Positions 35,407 through 42,424 are shown, counted from the stretch's first letter. The stretch: 42,424 bases of DNA from Betaproteobacteria bacterium (GCA_016868205.1 VGHR01000001.1:72501-114924), one strand, 5' to 3'. Notes: generated from the letters alone by a model not told the origin. Numbers and translations: made by a program.

Positions 35407-36308
35407 TGAACTCCTCTTTCGATTTGGCGCGCGAAGCGGCCACTTTGGCCGCTGGTGGCCAGCGCCATCCCGCTGGCGCACTGTACGTGGTTGGTACCCC
35501 CATCGGCAACCTGGCTGACATCAGCCTGCGTGCCCTCGAGGTACTGGGCCAGGCGGACTTGATCGCCTGTGAGGACACCCGCCACAGCGCTGGCATGCTC
35601 AAACAGTACGGTATCGCCAAACCTCTGATGGCGGTTCATGAGCACAATGAAAGCCAGGCCGCGGTCGCGGTGATCGAGCGGCTGCAAGCCGGTGCCCGGG
35701 TGGCCTATGTCAGCGACGCCGGCACGCCCGGCATCAGCGACCCCGGAGGCCGGCTGGTGGCAGCGGTGCGATCGGCCGGTGCGACGGTCATTCCAATCCC
35801 CGGGGCCAGCAGCCTGAGCACCTTGCTCAGCGTAGCCGGTCTGCAAGAGCGCTCTGCCGTGCTGTTCGCCGGCTTCCTGCCCAGCAAAGCCGGCGAACGC
35901 GAGAAGGCCTGGCAGGGTCTGCGCCAACACGACGGAGCCGTGGTGCTCCTGGAGGCGCCCCATCGACTCGACACGCTGGCCGCCGAAATTGGCTCGCTGG
36001 GGCCCAGACGCGTCACGCTGGGCCGTGAGCTGACCAAGCAATTCGAGGAAGTGGTCACGCTGATGGCAGCCGAGCTACCCGCGTGGCTCGGCCAGGAACC
36101 CCATCGCCGCCGCGGTGAATTCACCGTGGTGTTGCATCCGGCGGCCCTGCCGCAGGAACAGGCGCACCACCAACGGGTCTTAGGACTGCTGCTGGCCCAC
36201 CTGCCCCTGAAAACGGCGGTGAAGCTGAGCGCCGAAATCACAGGTGCGCCGCGCAACATCCTCTACGAGCTGGCCTTGAAACTGCAGCAGCAGGAACGCT
36301 CGGAGTGA
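35406..36308 (+). CDS. rsmI: 16S rRNA (cytidine(1402)-2'-O)-methyltransferase
   Basis: 300 residues of the tetrapyrrole-methylase-fold RsmI family: LYVVGTPIGNLADISLRALE, IACEDTRHSAGMLKQYGI, VAYVSDAGTPGISDPGGRLV, IPIPGASSLSTLLSVAGL, LLEAPHRLDTLA, RRRGEFTVVLHP. It methylates the ribose of C1402 at the 16S decoding centre with SAM. The start is uncertain: TTG 35406 gives about 27 residues before the conserved LYVV; in-frame TTG 35424, TTG 35445 and GTG 35490 are alternatives and none has a strong ribosome site. The stop overlaps the next gene's GTG. Confidence 0.92.
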   Translation: MNSSFDLAREAATLAAGGQRHPAGALYVVGTPIGNLADISLRALEVLGQADLIACEDTRHSAGMLKQYGIAKPLMAVHEHNESQAAVAVIERLQAGARVAYVSDAGTPGISDPGGRLVAAVRSAGATVIPIPGASSLSTLLSVAGLQERSAVLFAGFLPSKAGEREKAWQGLRQHDGAVVLLEAPHRLDTLAAEIGSLGPRRVTLGRELTKQFEEVVTLMAAELPAWLGQEPHRRRGEFTVVLHPAALPQEQAHHQRVLGLLLAHLPLKTAVKLSAEITGAPRNILYELALKLQQQERSE

Positions 36309-37558
36309 ACCCCCAGGCCCACAACCTGTGGCGCGCGCCGGCCTGGGCGCTGGCTTTTCTACTAGCTCTGCTGAGCATGCTGGCTCCGTTTGCGGTGGAC
36401 ACCTACTTGCCCGCCTTCTCCGGCATGGCGCAAAGCCTGCAAGCGAGCCCCGTACAAATGCAGCAGACGCTCTCGAGCTACCTGTTCGGCTATGCGCTGA
36501 TGAACCTCTTCCACGGCGCCCTGTCGGACAGCCTGGGCCGCAAGCCCGTCCTGCTGGCCGGCACGGCCCTGTTTACCGTGGCCTCGGCCGGTTGCGCGAT
36601 GAGCGACAGCATAGGCACGCTGGTGGTCTTTCGCGCGCTGCAAGGCATGAGCACGGGAGCAGGGGTGGTGGTGTCGCGGGCCATTATTCGCGATATGTTC
36701 CCGCCGGCGCAGGCACAACGGGTCATGAGCCAGGTGACGATTTACTTTGGCATCGCCCCGGCCGTCGCCCCGCTCATCGGCGGCTGGCTGTTTGTGCATC
36801 TGGGATGGCACAGCATCTTCTGGTTGCTGACCGGTTTGGGCCTGGCGCTGCTGTTGGCGATCCGGCGCTGGCTACCCGAAACCCTTGACCCGCGGGCGCG
36901 CCAGCCCTTTGAGGTGAAGAATTTGATACAAGGTTATGGGCAACTGGCCTCGAGCCCGCGTTTTCTACTGCTCTGTCTGGCCAGTGGCATCCCCTTCAAC
37001 GGCATGTTCCTCTATGTCCTGGCAGCCCCGGCCTTCCTCGGTGAACTGCTGAGCCTGGCGCCCGACGAGTTTTTTTGGCTCTTCCTGCTCAACATCAGCG
37101 GCATCATGCTGGGAGCCTGGCTGAGTGGACGCAAGGCCGGCCGCTGGCCCCCCAAAAGACAGATTCGTCACGGCTTTCTGGTCATGCTGCTCAGCGCAGG
37201 CGCGAATGTACTGGCCAACGCACTGTGGCCGGCTCATGTGAGCTGGGCCCTGTTGCCCATTGCCGTCTTCTCCTTCGGTTGGGCGCTGGTCGTGCCGGTG
37301 GTGACCCTGCTTCTGCTCGATTTGTACCCGCAGCGACGCGGGATGGCCTCCTCGCTTCAGGCGGTGATCGGTGCGCTGGCCAACGCCCTCGTCGCAGGAG
37401 CCCTGGTGCCCTTGATCATGCACTCCACGATGGCGCTGGCCCTGGCATGCTTGATGATGGTGCTGATCGGTCTGGCCGCCTGGCTGTGGCTGCACAAGCG
37501 CTGGCCAGAGATTGGGCAGCATGTTCAGGCGCTGCCGTCTGAATCCTCAGCGCCGTAA
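36305..37558 (+). CDS. Bcr/CflA-family drug-resistance MFS transporter
   Basis: 417 residues, twelve predicted membrane segments. Family motifs: APFAVDTYLPAFSGMAQSLQ, GYALMNLFHGALSDSLGRKP (MFS motif A), VVVSRAIIRDMFPPAQAQRV, YFGIAPAVAPLIGGWLFVHL, and a central segment with LASGIPFNGMFLYVLAAPAF. Members export bicyclomycin, sulfonamides or chloramphenicol; the substrate here cannot be read from sequence. GTG 36305 overlaps the rsmI stop (GTGA), so it is translationally coupled to rsmI. Confidence 0.92.
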   Translation: MNPQAHNLWRAPAWALAFLLALLSMLAPFAVDTYLPAFSGMAQSLQASPVQMQQTLSSYLFGYALMNLFHGALSDSLGRKPVLLAGTALFTVASAGCAMSDSIGTLVVFRALQGMSTGAGVVVSRAIIRDMFPPAQAQRVMSQVTIYFGIAPAVAPLIGGWLFVHLGWHSIFWLLTGLGLALLLAIRRWLPETLDPRARQPFEVKNLIQGYGQLASSPRFLLLCLASGIPFNGMFLYVLAAPAFLGELLSLAPDEFFWLFLLNISGIMLGAWLSGRKAGRWPPKRQIRHGFLVMLLSAGANVLANALWPAHVSWALLPIAVFSFGWALVVPVVTLLLLDLYPQRRGMASSLQAVIGALANALVAGALVPLIMHSTMALALACLMMVLIGLAAWLWLHKRWPEIGQHVQALPSESSAP

Positions 37559-37565
37559 CCCCCAA

Positions 37566-38141
37566 TCAATCGTCCTGCGACTGTCGCGTCTGGGCCCGGT
37601 AATCCCAGGGCGCCTGCGGCCTTGGATCTCGCCACAAGCCCACCCGGTCCAACTGCGCCTGCTGCTCAGCCTGTGCGTACGCTGCCCGGTCTTCCCCGCT
37701 CTGCTCATTTTGGTACTTCTTGAAATGCCAAGCCAGGCCCAGACGCAGCAGTTGCAGGTTGATATCGCGGCCCTCGCGCTCGATCTTGCCGACAACCCGC
37801 CCATAGCGGTCGCTCTTGTCATACTGCACCCGCACCCACTGCCCCTCCACCATTTGGCTCAGGAACTGGCGGGCCAGCTGCCCGTACGGCTGCCGGCTCT
37901 CGGGGGCATCAATGCCTGCCAGACGGATCTTGTGCCGGATCTGGGCGTCATCCACCAGGGTGACCGTATCCCCATCGGCCACGGCCACGACCCGACCTGT
38001 CAGCCACTCGGCCTGTACACCCGGGGCAACCAGCAGTAACAGGAGGACAAGCCCGCTGAAGACTTGGGCGCGACCGCACCATCCGCCCGCTGATCGAGCG
38101 ACCGTACTGGCAAAAGGCTTGCGAAAAAACAGGAAAGGCAA
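37566..38141 (-). CDS. Thermonuclease (staphylococcal nuclease-like) family protein, exported
   Basis: 191 residues. The N-terminal half holds a basic stretch and a hydrophobic segment (VFSGLVLLLLLVAPGVQA), likely a signal peptide with a long n-region. The SNase domain follows with VVAVADGDTVTL, KIRLAGIDAPESRQPYG (conserved Arg and Glu) and DKSDRYGRVVGKIE (second catalytic Arg). C-terminal LWRDPRPQAPWDYRAQ is typical of this family. It would cut nucleic acids in the periplasm or outside the cell, with calcium. The start is TTG 38141; no ATG or GTG lies nearer the signal peptide, and no ribosome site stands out. Confidence 0.88.
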   Translation of the reverse strand: MPFLFFRKPFASTVARSAGGWCGRAQVFSGLVLLLLLVAPGVQAEWLTGRVVAVADGDTVTLVDDAQIRHKIRLAGIDAPESRQPYGQLARQFLSQMVEGQWVRVQYDKSDRYGRVVGKIEREGRDINLQLLRLGLAWHFKKYQNEQSGEDRAAYAQAEQQAQLDRVGLWRDPRPQAPWDYRAQTRQSQDD

Positions 38142-38262
38142 CGGCAGGAGTCCGGCACGAGGGCCAGAATGTCAACAACTGTTGCAAATGTAAACGAGCC
38201 TGGCGAGCTTCGACAAGCATCGGGGCTTGCCCAGCCAAGCCCTCAATCCGGTGCGTGCGGTC

Positions 38263-38280
38263 AGGGCGGACGGACGCCCT
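38263..38280 (-). terminator. Small hairpin at the 3' end of the SbtA-like gene
   Basis: AGGGCG and CGCCCT pair around GACGGA, overlapping the first base of the TAA stop on the minus strand. It may end transcription of the transporter gene, though no T tract follows. The rest of 38142-38262 shows no further feature. Confidence 0.35.
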
Positions 38281-39278
38281 TAACGCAGCACCTGACTGGC
38301 GACGGCGGCGTAAACCGGGATGCCCAGCAGGATATTCAGGGGGAAGGTCAGCCCCAGGGACAGGCCGAAATAAAGCGAGGGGTTGGCCTGCGGAATGGCA
38401 TGCCTGAGCACCGCTGGGACGGCGATGTAAGAAGCACTGGCGGCAAGAACCATCAGCAAAATGGTGTCGCCCAGGGGCAGCCCGAACAAGAGACTCAAAG
38501 CCAGCGCCAAACTAGCATGCACAGGCGGCGCCAGCAGGGCATAGGCCAGCAACCACGGCGATTGCCCCTTGACCTGAGGCAGATTGCGCGCTGCAAGCAA
38601 ACCCATGTCTAAAAGAAAGAAAGCCAGCATGCCCTTGAAGAGATCGCCCGAGAAAGGTTGCATCGCCTGCCTGCCGGCCTCCCCGGTGGCCAAACCGACC
38701 ACCATGGAGCCGAGCAAGAGCAGCTGTGCGCCGTCGGTAAAGGACTCATGCAGGACCTTGCGCATCGACAAACCCGGCGCCTGATCCGGGACAGCGCCAG
38801 GCCCTTGCGCTGGCACAACTGCCGCGCCCTCGCGCCGACGCAATGTGTTGGCAAAGATCACCGCCAGAATAATGGCCGGCGACTCCATCAAAGCCATAGC
38901 CGCGGCCATATGCCCGCCATACCCAATGCCGCGCGTCTCCAAAAACTGCACCGCCGTGACAAAAGTGACCGCGCTGACCGAGCCGTAGGTGGCGGCCAAG
39001 GCAGCGGCATCGTAAGGGCCGACCACGAGGCGTAGCAGACGCAAGGCCAACAGGGGCACCACCAGCGCGAGCACCAAGGCACAGCCCAGGCCGGCGGCCA
39101 CCTGCGAGGTCAGGCCCGATTGCGCCAGAGCAAATCCCCCTTTGAGGCCCAGCGCCATCAATAGATAAAGGGAGAGGAATCGGGAGATCGGCGCAGGAAT
39201 CTCAAGATTGGAGCGGACTGCACCGGCGAGTAATCCGAAGGCAAAAAAAAGGATGGCCGGGTCTAACAAGGTATTCAT
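38280..39278 (-). CDS. Sodium-dependent bicarbonate transporter family permease (SbtA-like)
   Basis: 332 residues, nearly all hydrophobic: DPAILFFAFGLLAGAVRSNL, SLYLLMALGLKGGFALAQSG, AATYGSVSAVTFVTAVQFLE, MALMESPAIILAVIFANTL, then a cytoplasmic linker of about 35 residues and a second inverted half with FFLLDMGLLAARNLP and ASASYIAVPAVLRHAIP. These match the SbtA (DUF897) family, which moves bicarbonate with sodium in cyanobacteria; many proteobacterial members are untested. A divergent LysR gene 87 bases away is the usual neighbour and probably its regulator. Confidence 0.88.
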   Translation of the reverse strand: MNTLLDPAILFFAFGLLAGAVRSNLEIPAPISRFLSLYLLMALGLKGGFALAQSGLTSQVAAGLGCALVLALVVPLLALRLLRLVVGPYDAAALAATYGSVSAVTFVTAVQFLETRGIGYGGHMAAAMALMESPAIILAVIFANTLRRREGAAVVPAQGPGAVPDQAPGLSMRKVLHESFTDGAQLLLLGSMVVGLATGEAGRQAMQPFSGDLFKGMLAFFLLDMGLLAARNLPQVKGQSPWLLAYALLAPPVHASLALALSLLFGLPLGDTILLMVLAASASYIAVPAVLRHAIPQANPSLYFGLSLGLTFPLNILLGIPVYAAVASQVLR

Positions 39279-39350
39279 AAGCTGCTATCCAAAGTGGTCG
39301 ATGCTAGGTCATTCAATAACATCTGTAAAATCGATATTTAACTTGTAAAC

Positions 39351-39380
39351 CATCAGTTTTTATCTATGTACATCAGTTTT
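39351..39380. repeat. Two direct copies of CATCAGTTTT, period 20
   Basis: CATCAGTTTT occurs at 39351-39360 and again at 39371-39380, so two copies lie on the same face of the DNA two helical turns apart, flanking the LysR start codon at 39366. The second copy lies inside codons 2-5. An autoregulatory binding site is possible. The rest of the 87-base divergent spacer is AT-rich, as expected for promoters. Confidence 0.35.
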
Positions 39381-40259
39381 CGGCAAATGCGCTTGTTCCT
39401 CGCTCTGGCAGAGACCGGATCGGTCAGCGGGGCTGCACGGGTGATGCATGTCACGCAACCGACCGCCTCGATGCAGCTTCGCGAGATCACCCGCGCCGTA
39501 GGCCTGCCGCTGTATGAGGTCATCGCACGACGCGTGCACCTGACCGAGGTCGGGCTCGAATTGGCCCGCACGGTGCGGACCATGGTGACCGAATGGGAGG
39601 CCTTCGGCCAGAAAGTCGATGCGCTCCAGGGCCTGACCCGAGGACAGTTGCGTCTGGCGGTGGTCAGCACCGCTCAGTACTTCATCCCGCGACTGCTGGG
39701 CAGTTTCTGCAAGCGCTACCCAGACATCGATGTAGCGCTTCAAGTACTCAATCGCGATGGTGTGATGCTGCGCATGCGTGAGAACCTGGACGACCTCTAC
39801 ATCATGTCCCAGCCGCCGGCCGATATCGATCTGGAGGACCGGGTCTTCATGGGCAACCCACTGGTGGTGATCGCCCCGCCCAAGCACCCCCTGGTCGGCA
39901 AGCCACACATCAGGCTGCGCGATTTGCGTCAGGAGCTGTTTATCCTGCGCGAGTCCGGTTCAGGCACGCGCATGAGCGTGGACCAGCATTTTAAAAAAAC
40001 GAAGTTCTCGCCGGCGGTCAGACTGGAGCTGGGCAGCAATGAGGCCATACGCGAGGCCGTCTCGGCCGGCCTTGGACTTTCAGTGTTGTCGGCTCATGCG
40101 CTGGGGACAGCAGCCAGCAGCGCGCGCAAGGTCGGCATTCTTGCCGTCCAGGGCTTTCCGCTCCCCTCGCAGTGGCACCTGGTCTGGCACAAGGGCAAAC
40201 GGCTCTCACCCCTGGCTATGGCTTTCAGCGAGCATCTGAGCCGCGAGGACACGCCTTGA
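39366..40259 (+). CDS. LysR-family transcriptional regulator (CbbR-like)
   Basis: 297 residues. N-terminal helix-turn-helix (MRLFLALAETGSVSGAARVM, HVTQPTASMQLREI), linker helix, and a periplasmic-binding-protein-like effector domain (LRLAVVSTAQYFIPRLLGSF, then GSNEAIREAVSAGLGLSVLS). The pattern is close to CbbR-type regulators of carbon fixation and bicarbonate uptake. Divergent from the SbtA-like gene, which it probably controls in response to inorganic carbon or a carbon metabolite. It ends 42 bases before the tRNA fragment. Confidence 0.9.
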   Translation: MYISFRQMRLFLALAETGSVSGAARVMHVTQPTASMQLREITRAVGLPLYEVIARRVHLTEVGLELARTVRTMVTEWEAFGQKVDALQGLTRGQLRLAVVSTAQYFIPRLLGSFCKRYPDIDVALQVLNRDGVMLRMRENLDDLYIMSQPPADIDLEDRVFMGNPLVVIAPPKHPLVGKPHIRLRDLRQELFILRESGSGTRMSVDQHFKKTKFSPAVRLELGSNEAIREAVSAGLGLSVLSAHALGTAASSARKVGILAVQGFPLPSQWHLVWHKGKRLSPLAMAFSEHLSREDTP

Positions 40260-40300
40260 TGGCAGCCCGTGCGGATGAAGCGGCCTGCTCAGAGGGGCGC

Positions 40301-40351
40301 TGGCGCGGCTGGCTGGAATCGAACCAGCGACCCTTGGCTTCGGAGGCCAAT
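40301..40351 (-). other. tRNA-Arg(CCG) 3' half, likely attachment site of an integrative element
   Basis: Read on the minus strand this is the 3' part of a tRNA gene. Anticodon stem TTGGC/GCCAA surrounds loop CTCCGAA (anticodon CCG), followed by a 5-base variable loop GGGTC, T-arm GCTGG-TTCGATT-CCAGC, acceptor 3' strand CAGCCGC, discriminator G and CCA. The 5' half is missing: a matching acceptor strand GCGGCTG and a D-arm do not occur to the right. Loss of the 5' half at a boundary next to an integrase gene is what an att site looks like. The full tRNA, rebuilt by the element, should lie at the far end outside the window. A CCGCG-TTC-CGCGG hairpin (40352-40364) follows. Confidence 0.75.
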
Positions 40352-40435
40352 CCGCGTTCCGCGGGCTACGGCAGTTTTTGCCTTTGAATCAATAACTTAC
40401 CGGCGGCACGAATCGGAGAAATAGCTCCCCGACCA

Positions 40436-40453
40436 CCTCCTGACCACCGGAGG
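40436..40453 (+). promoter_or_regulatory. Hairpin hiding the integrase ribosome binding site
   Basis: CCTCC (40436-40440) pairs with GGAGG (40449-40453), the Shine-Dalgarno sequence 6 bases before the integrase ATG. A short direct repeat GACCACC (40431-40437 and 40442-40448, period 11) overlaps it and might be an arm-type recombinase site. Both readings are inferences from sequence. Confidence 0.4.
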
Positions 40454-40459
40454 TTCTGT

Positions 40460-41509
40460 ATGGCTGCAATCCGCAAGCGCGGTAGCAAATGGCAAGCCCG
40501 AGTGAAGCGCAACGGGCAGACTCTTGATAAGTCGTTCCTCACCAAGGCGGACGCCCAGCGCTGGGCACGGACCATTGAAGCTGAGATTGAACGCGGAGCA
40601 TTCCGCCCCTACCCTAAAGCCACCCAGATCACGCTGGAGGCTGCCCTTGGCAGGTACGGCCGGGAGGTGACACCTCAGAAGCGGGGCGCGGCTATCGAGC
40701 AGTGCCGTATCCGCACATTGGTCAAGCATCCGCTCGCGCAGGAGATGCTGGCTTCAATTCGAGCGGCGGATATCGCCGCCTACAGGGATGAGCGCAAACA
40801 GGCAGGCAAGGCTGCAAGTACCCTCGCCAAGGAACTCGGCCTGATATCGGCAGTGTTCAAGATCGCGATTGCTGAATGGGGCATGGAAGACCTCATCAAT
40901 CCGGTGGCCGGTGTTAAGAAGCCTCGACAGCCAAACGGGCGGGAGCGTCGCTTGTTCCCGGGCGAAGAAGAGTGGCTCTTGCGGGCGTTCGGTGAAATGG
41001 CGAGCGCCGGTGAAATCCCGAGGGCAGCCATCAATCCGTGGATACAACCTATCGTGATCGTGGCAGTCGAGACCGCGATGCGCCGAGGCGAGATTTTGAG
41101 CTTACGGTGGGAGAACATCGACCTTGCCAAGCGCGTTGCACATTTACCGATCACCAAGAACGGTACGAGCCGAGATGTGCCGTTGTCACTGCGCGCGGTA
41201 CAGACCCTTCAAAGCCTGCCACGTTCAATCACAGGGAGCGTCTTTCCCATCTCAGCGAATGCCCTGAAGCTGGCGTTTAAGAGGGGCCTATGTCGTGCGC
41301 AGCGTTGGTATGCGCAGCACGAGCGGAACGCTGACCCCAAGATGTTCGCCAACCTCCGGTTCCACGATCTGAGGCACGAAGCAACTAGTCGCCTTGCAGG
41401 AGTCTTTGAAGCGCACGAACTGGCGAAGGTGACTGGGCACAGGGATTTAAAAATGTTGTTGTCGTACTACCACCCACGGGCGGAAGAATTGGCGCGAAAG
41501 CTTGGTTGA
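40460..41509 (+). CDS. Tyrosine-type site-specific recombinase (phage/island integrase)
   Basis: 349 residues: N-terminal AP2-like arm-binding region (RKRGSKWQARVKRNGQTLDK), core-binding domain (residues about 60-150), and catalytic domain with first Arg in ETAMRRGEILSLRW, HDLRHEATSRLAG, the second His in VTGHRDLKMLL and the nucleophilic Tyr in SYYHPRAEELARKLG. All active-site residues are present, so it is probably functional. It sits about 110 bases inside the tRNA half-site and reads away from it. Confidence 0.93.
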   Translation: MAAIRKRGSKWQARVKRNGQTLDKSFLTKADAQRWARTIEAEIERGAFRPYPKATQITLEAALGRYGREVTPQKRGAAIEQCRIRTLVKHPLAQEMLASIRAADIAAYRDERKQAGKAASTLAKELGLISAVFKIAIAEWGMEDLINPVAGVKKPRQPNGRERRLFPGEEEWLLRAFGEMASAGEIPRAAINPWIQPIVIVAVETAMRRGEILSLRWENIDLAKRVAHLPITKNGTSRDVPLSLRAVQTLQSLPRSITGSVFPISANALKLAFKRGLCRAQRWYAQHERNADPKMFANLRFHDLRHEATSRLAGVFEAHELAKVTGHRDLKMLLSYYHPRAEELARKLG

Positions 41510-41581
41510 CGCCGTTGGAGTGGAGTTGGCTCTGGGTTATGTGCCATCCCGCAGTGTGATGGAGAAAAATTCGCCAGCTTC

Positions 41582-41611
41582 TTGTATTTTAAAAAGAAGC
41601 GGTGCTAAGAT
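41582..41611 (+). promoter_or_regulatory. Candidate promoter for the leader and primase gene
   Basis: TTGTAT (41582-41587) and TAAGAT (41606-41611) are 18 bases apart. An overlapping 7-bp inverted repeat, GCTTCTT / AAGAAGC (41577-41600), covers the -35 box and spacer and could bind a repressor. Transcription from here would run through the structured leader into the primase gene. Confidence 0.4.
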
Positions 41612-41700
41612 GGCGGAAACGATCCGCAGCACGCTTATCGCTGCGCAAAGAAGTCGCCTCACCCCCCTTCATTACGACTTCGCTGCAACCTGCAGGAAGG

Positions 41701-41817
41701 GTACAAGCAATACCGGACGGTTCCACCAAAGGTTGCTTGTAGTGGTCAGCAGCCACGCTCAAATCTGTCTGCGCTTAAAGGTACAAGTTTCCCCAGTTCC
41801 AAGCTGGGGCCCCTTGT
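41701..41817 (+). promoter_or_regulatory. Structured leader with competing hairpins upstream of the primase gene
   Basis: Four related segments occur in order. A: GTACAAGCAA at 41701-41710; B: TTGCTTGTA at 41733-41741, the exact complement of A over 9 bases; C: GTACAAG at 41781-41787, a direct copy of A exactly 80 bases later; D: CTTGT at 41813-41817, which pairs with C around the inner stem CCCCAG/CTGGGG. B can pair with A or C, and C with B or D, so the folds exclude each other. This is the layout of an attenuator, or of an immunity leader as in phage P4. No protein-coding frame with recognisable content covers 41510-41778. Confidence 0.45.
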
Positions 41818-41964
41818 TTGCTGGCCGAGCAGTACATCGAATTCGTAGCACTCGGCTGGTTCCAGATACTGGACGACGCCATGAAGTGTATCAAAAAAAC
41901 CGTTGCAAATCAACGGCTTACATGTAAAGAGCACAACGAACCCCTCCGCTACCTATCAGAAAGG

Positions 41965-42424
41965 ATGGACGCAGTATTGCCCCAGTTACTGCAATCCTTG
42001 CCGCAATGGCTTACTTGGGTGGCAGGCCCCGTCAAGCCCGACGGCAAATTCGACAAACGCCCCAAGGGGCGAGACGGCGGCGGGCGAGATTGGCAGAAGC
42101 AGAGCCAATGGATGGCCTTTACCGAGGTGCAGGAGACTGCGAGTAGCCGAGGGCACTCGGGAATTGGAATAGTCCTTCCAGCGGCAACACCGGACGGCAA
42201 ATACGTCGTAGCGCTGGACTTTGATGGCGTTGATCTGAAAGACGCTGGTAGCACGCGCCTAGAGGAAATTTGGGCTTTACATGACACCTTGGGCCGTCCA
42301 TACATTGAGATATCGCCAAGCGGTAAGGGCCTCCGGATGTTCGTGTTGTCCCAGACTTTGCTTGCCCAGATCAGCAGTGCACACGTTCTTGGCGGTAAAG
42401 ATGAGTTGTTCTGCGGAAGCCCCA
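41965..42424 (+). CDS. Primase/polymerase-like replication protein, N-terminal part (runs off the window)
   Basis: The frame is open to the last base. It starts DAVLPQLLQSLPQWLTWVAG and continues VKPDGKFDKRPKGRDGG, VVALDFDGVDL and PYIEISPSGKGLRMFV. The order 'LPQWLxW - KPDGKxxKxP - LDFD - SPSGKGLR' is that of bifunctional primase-polymerase / P4- or NrS-1-like replication proteins of phages and plasmids; LDFDGVD would hold metal-binding acidic residues. ATG 41965 (preceded by GAAAGG) matches the family start. The same frame is open back to 41779, with ATG 41881 and TTG 41818 as alternatives, and reads plausibly (LAEQYIEFVALGWFQILDDA), so a longer N-terminus is possible. Confidence 0.65.
   Translation, partial: MDAVLPQLLQSLPQWLTWVAGPVKPDGKFDKRPKGRDGGGRDWQKQSQWMAFTEVQETASSRGHSGIGIVLPAATPDGKYVVALDFDGVDLKDAGSTRLEEIWALHDTLGRPYIEISPSGKGLRMFVLSQTLLAQISSAHVLGGKDELFCGSP

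Larger units (their letters stand above)
40301..42424. mobile_element. Left end of a tRNA-Arg-integrated element (satellite prophage or genomic island)
   Basis: The interval starts at the tRNA half-site, has a tyrosine integrase directly inside, then a structured leader region and a primase/polymerase-like gene. Its base composition is visibly lower in GC than the chromosome to the left. The right end lies beyond the window, so size, cargo and satellite or plasmid-like nature cannot be told. Integrase next to a primase is typical of P4-like satellites and integrative plasmids. Confidence 0.7.

Noticed and set aside
40301..40380. A complete tRNA-Arg gene
   Set aside because: Anticodon arm, T-arm and CCA are present, but no 5' acceptor strand or D-arm can be formed from 40352 onwards.
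41502..41927. 141-residue plus-strand open frame after the integrase
   Set aside because: Overlaps the repeats of the leader, has no ribosome site or family motif, and runs into the primase region in another frame.

Overview
The window reads as a high-GC betaproteobacterial chromosome, most likely Burkholderiales. The signs are three Bug-type periplasmic receptors, a DUF1840 protein, the yggS/pilT pair, the short 'proteobacterial' type of glutamate-cysteine ligase, and a yraN-diaA-dolP block divergent from rsmI. No rRNA, complete tRNA or CRISPR array is present.

Left part (1-12508). The 3' end of an Uup-type ABC-F ATPase is followed by an MFS exporter gene cut in two. Codons 1-106 lie at 992-1309 and the remaining 456 codons at 11138-12508, in register, so deleting 1310-11137 would restore one 562-residue reading frame. 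The 9.8 kb between the halves is a patchwork. It holds the end of a phage-type DEAD/DEAH helicase plus the first codons of the next phage gene, the 3' end of a phosphodiesterase gene, and a leftward operon (Lrp/AsnC regulator, gabT-like aminotransferase, semialdehyde dehydrogenase, FAD-linked 2-hydroxyacid dehydrogenase with a frameshift, Bug receptor, two-subunit aconitase X). It ends with what may be the first codons of a MerR-type regulator. The operon looks like a carboxylate or amino-acid catabolic unit from another genome, either a real transfer or an assembly chimera.

Middle part (12481-24688). A pseudouridine synthase and a Crp/Fnr regulator run leftwards. Divergent from them is a seven-gene rightward operon: acyl-CoA synthetase, LivG-, LivH- and LivM-like proteins, substrate-binding protein, LivF-like ATPase, and a PaaK-like ligase. 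Together they look like an uptake-plus-CoA-activation system for a carboxylic acid. A perfect TTGTCG-N6-CGACAA palindrome in the divergent intergenic region is a candidate operator for the Crp/Fnr protein. Two more Bug receptors follow.

Housekeeping part (24722-40259). Contents: a DUF1840 protein; a 4-oxalocrotonate tautomerase homologue; the leftward series yggS-proA-gshA-kup-gshB (gamma-glutamyl and glutathione synthesis with potassium uptake); a PilT-like ATPase and a beta-hydroxyacid dehydrogenase; yraN-diaA-dolP; rsmI with a Bcr/CflA exporter; a secreted thermonuclease; and an SbtA-family bicarbonate transporter divergent from a LysR regulator.

Right part (40301-42424). The 3' half of a tRNA-Arg(CCG) gene marks an attachment site. 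To its right are a tyrosine integrase and the start of a primase/polymerase-like gene, so an integrative element or satellite prophage begins here and continues past the window. The 450 bases between integrase and primase contain direct and inverted copies of one short motif, arranged like an attenuator or a P4-type immunity leader. I regard this as the most novel candidate in the window.
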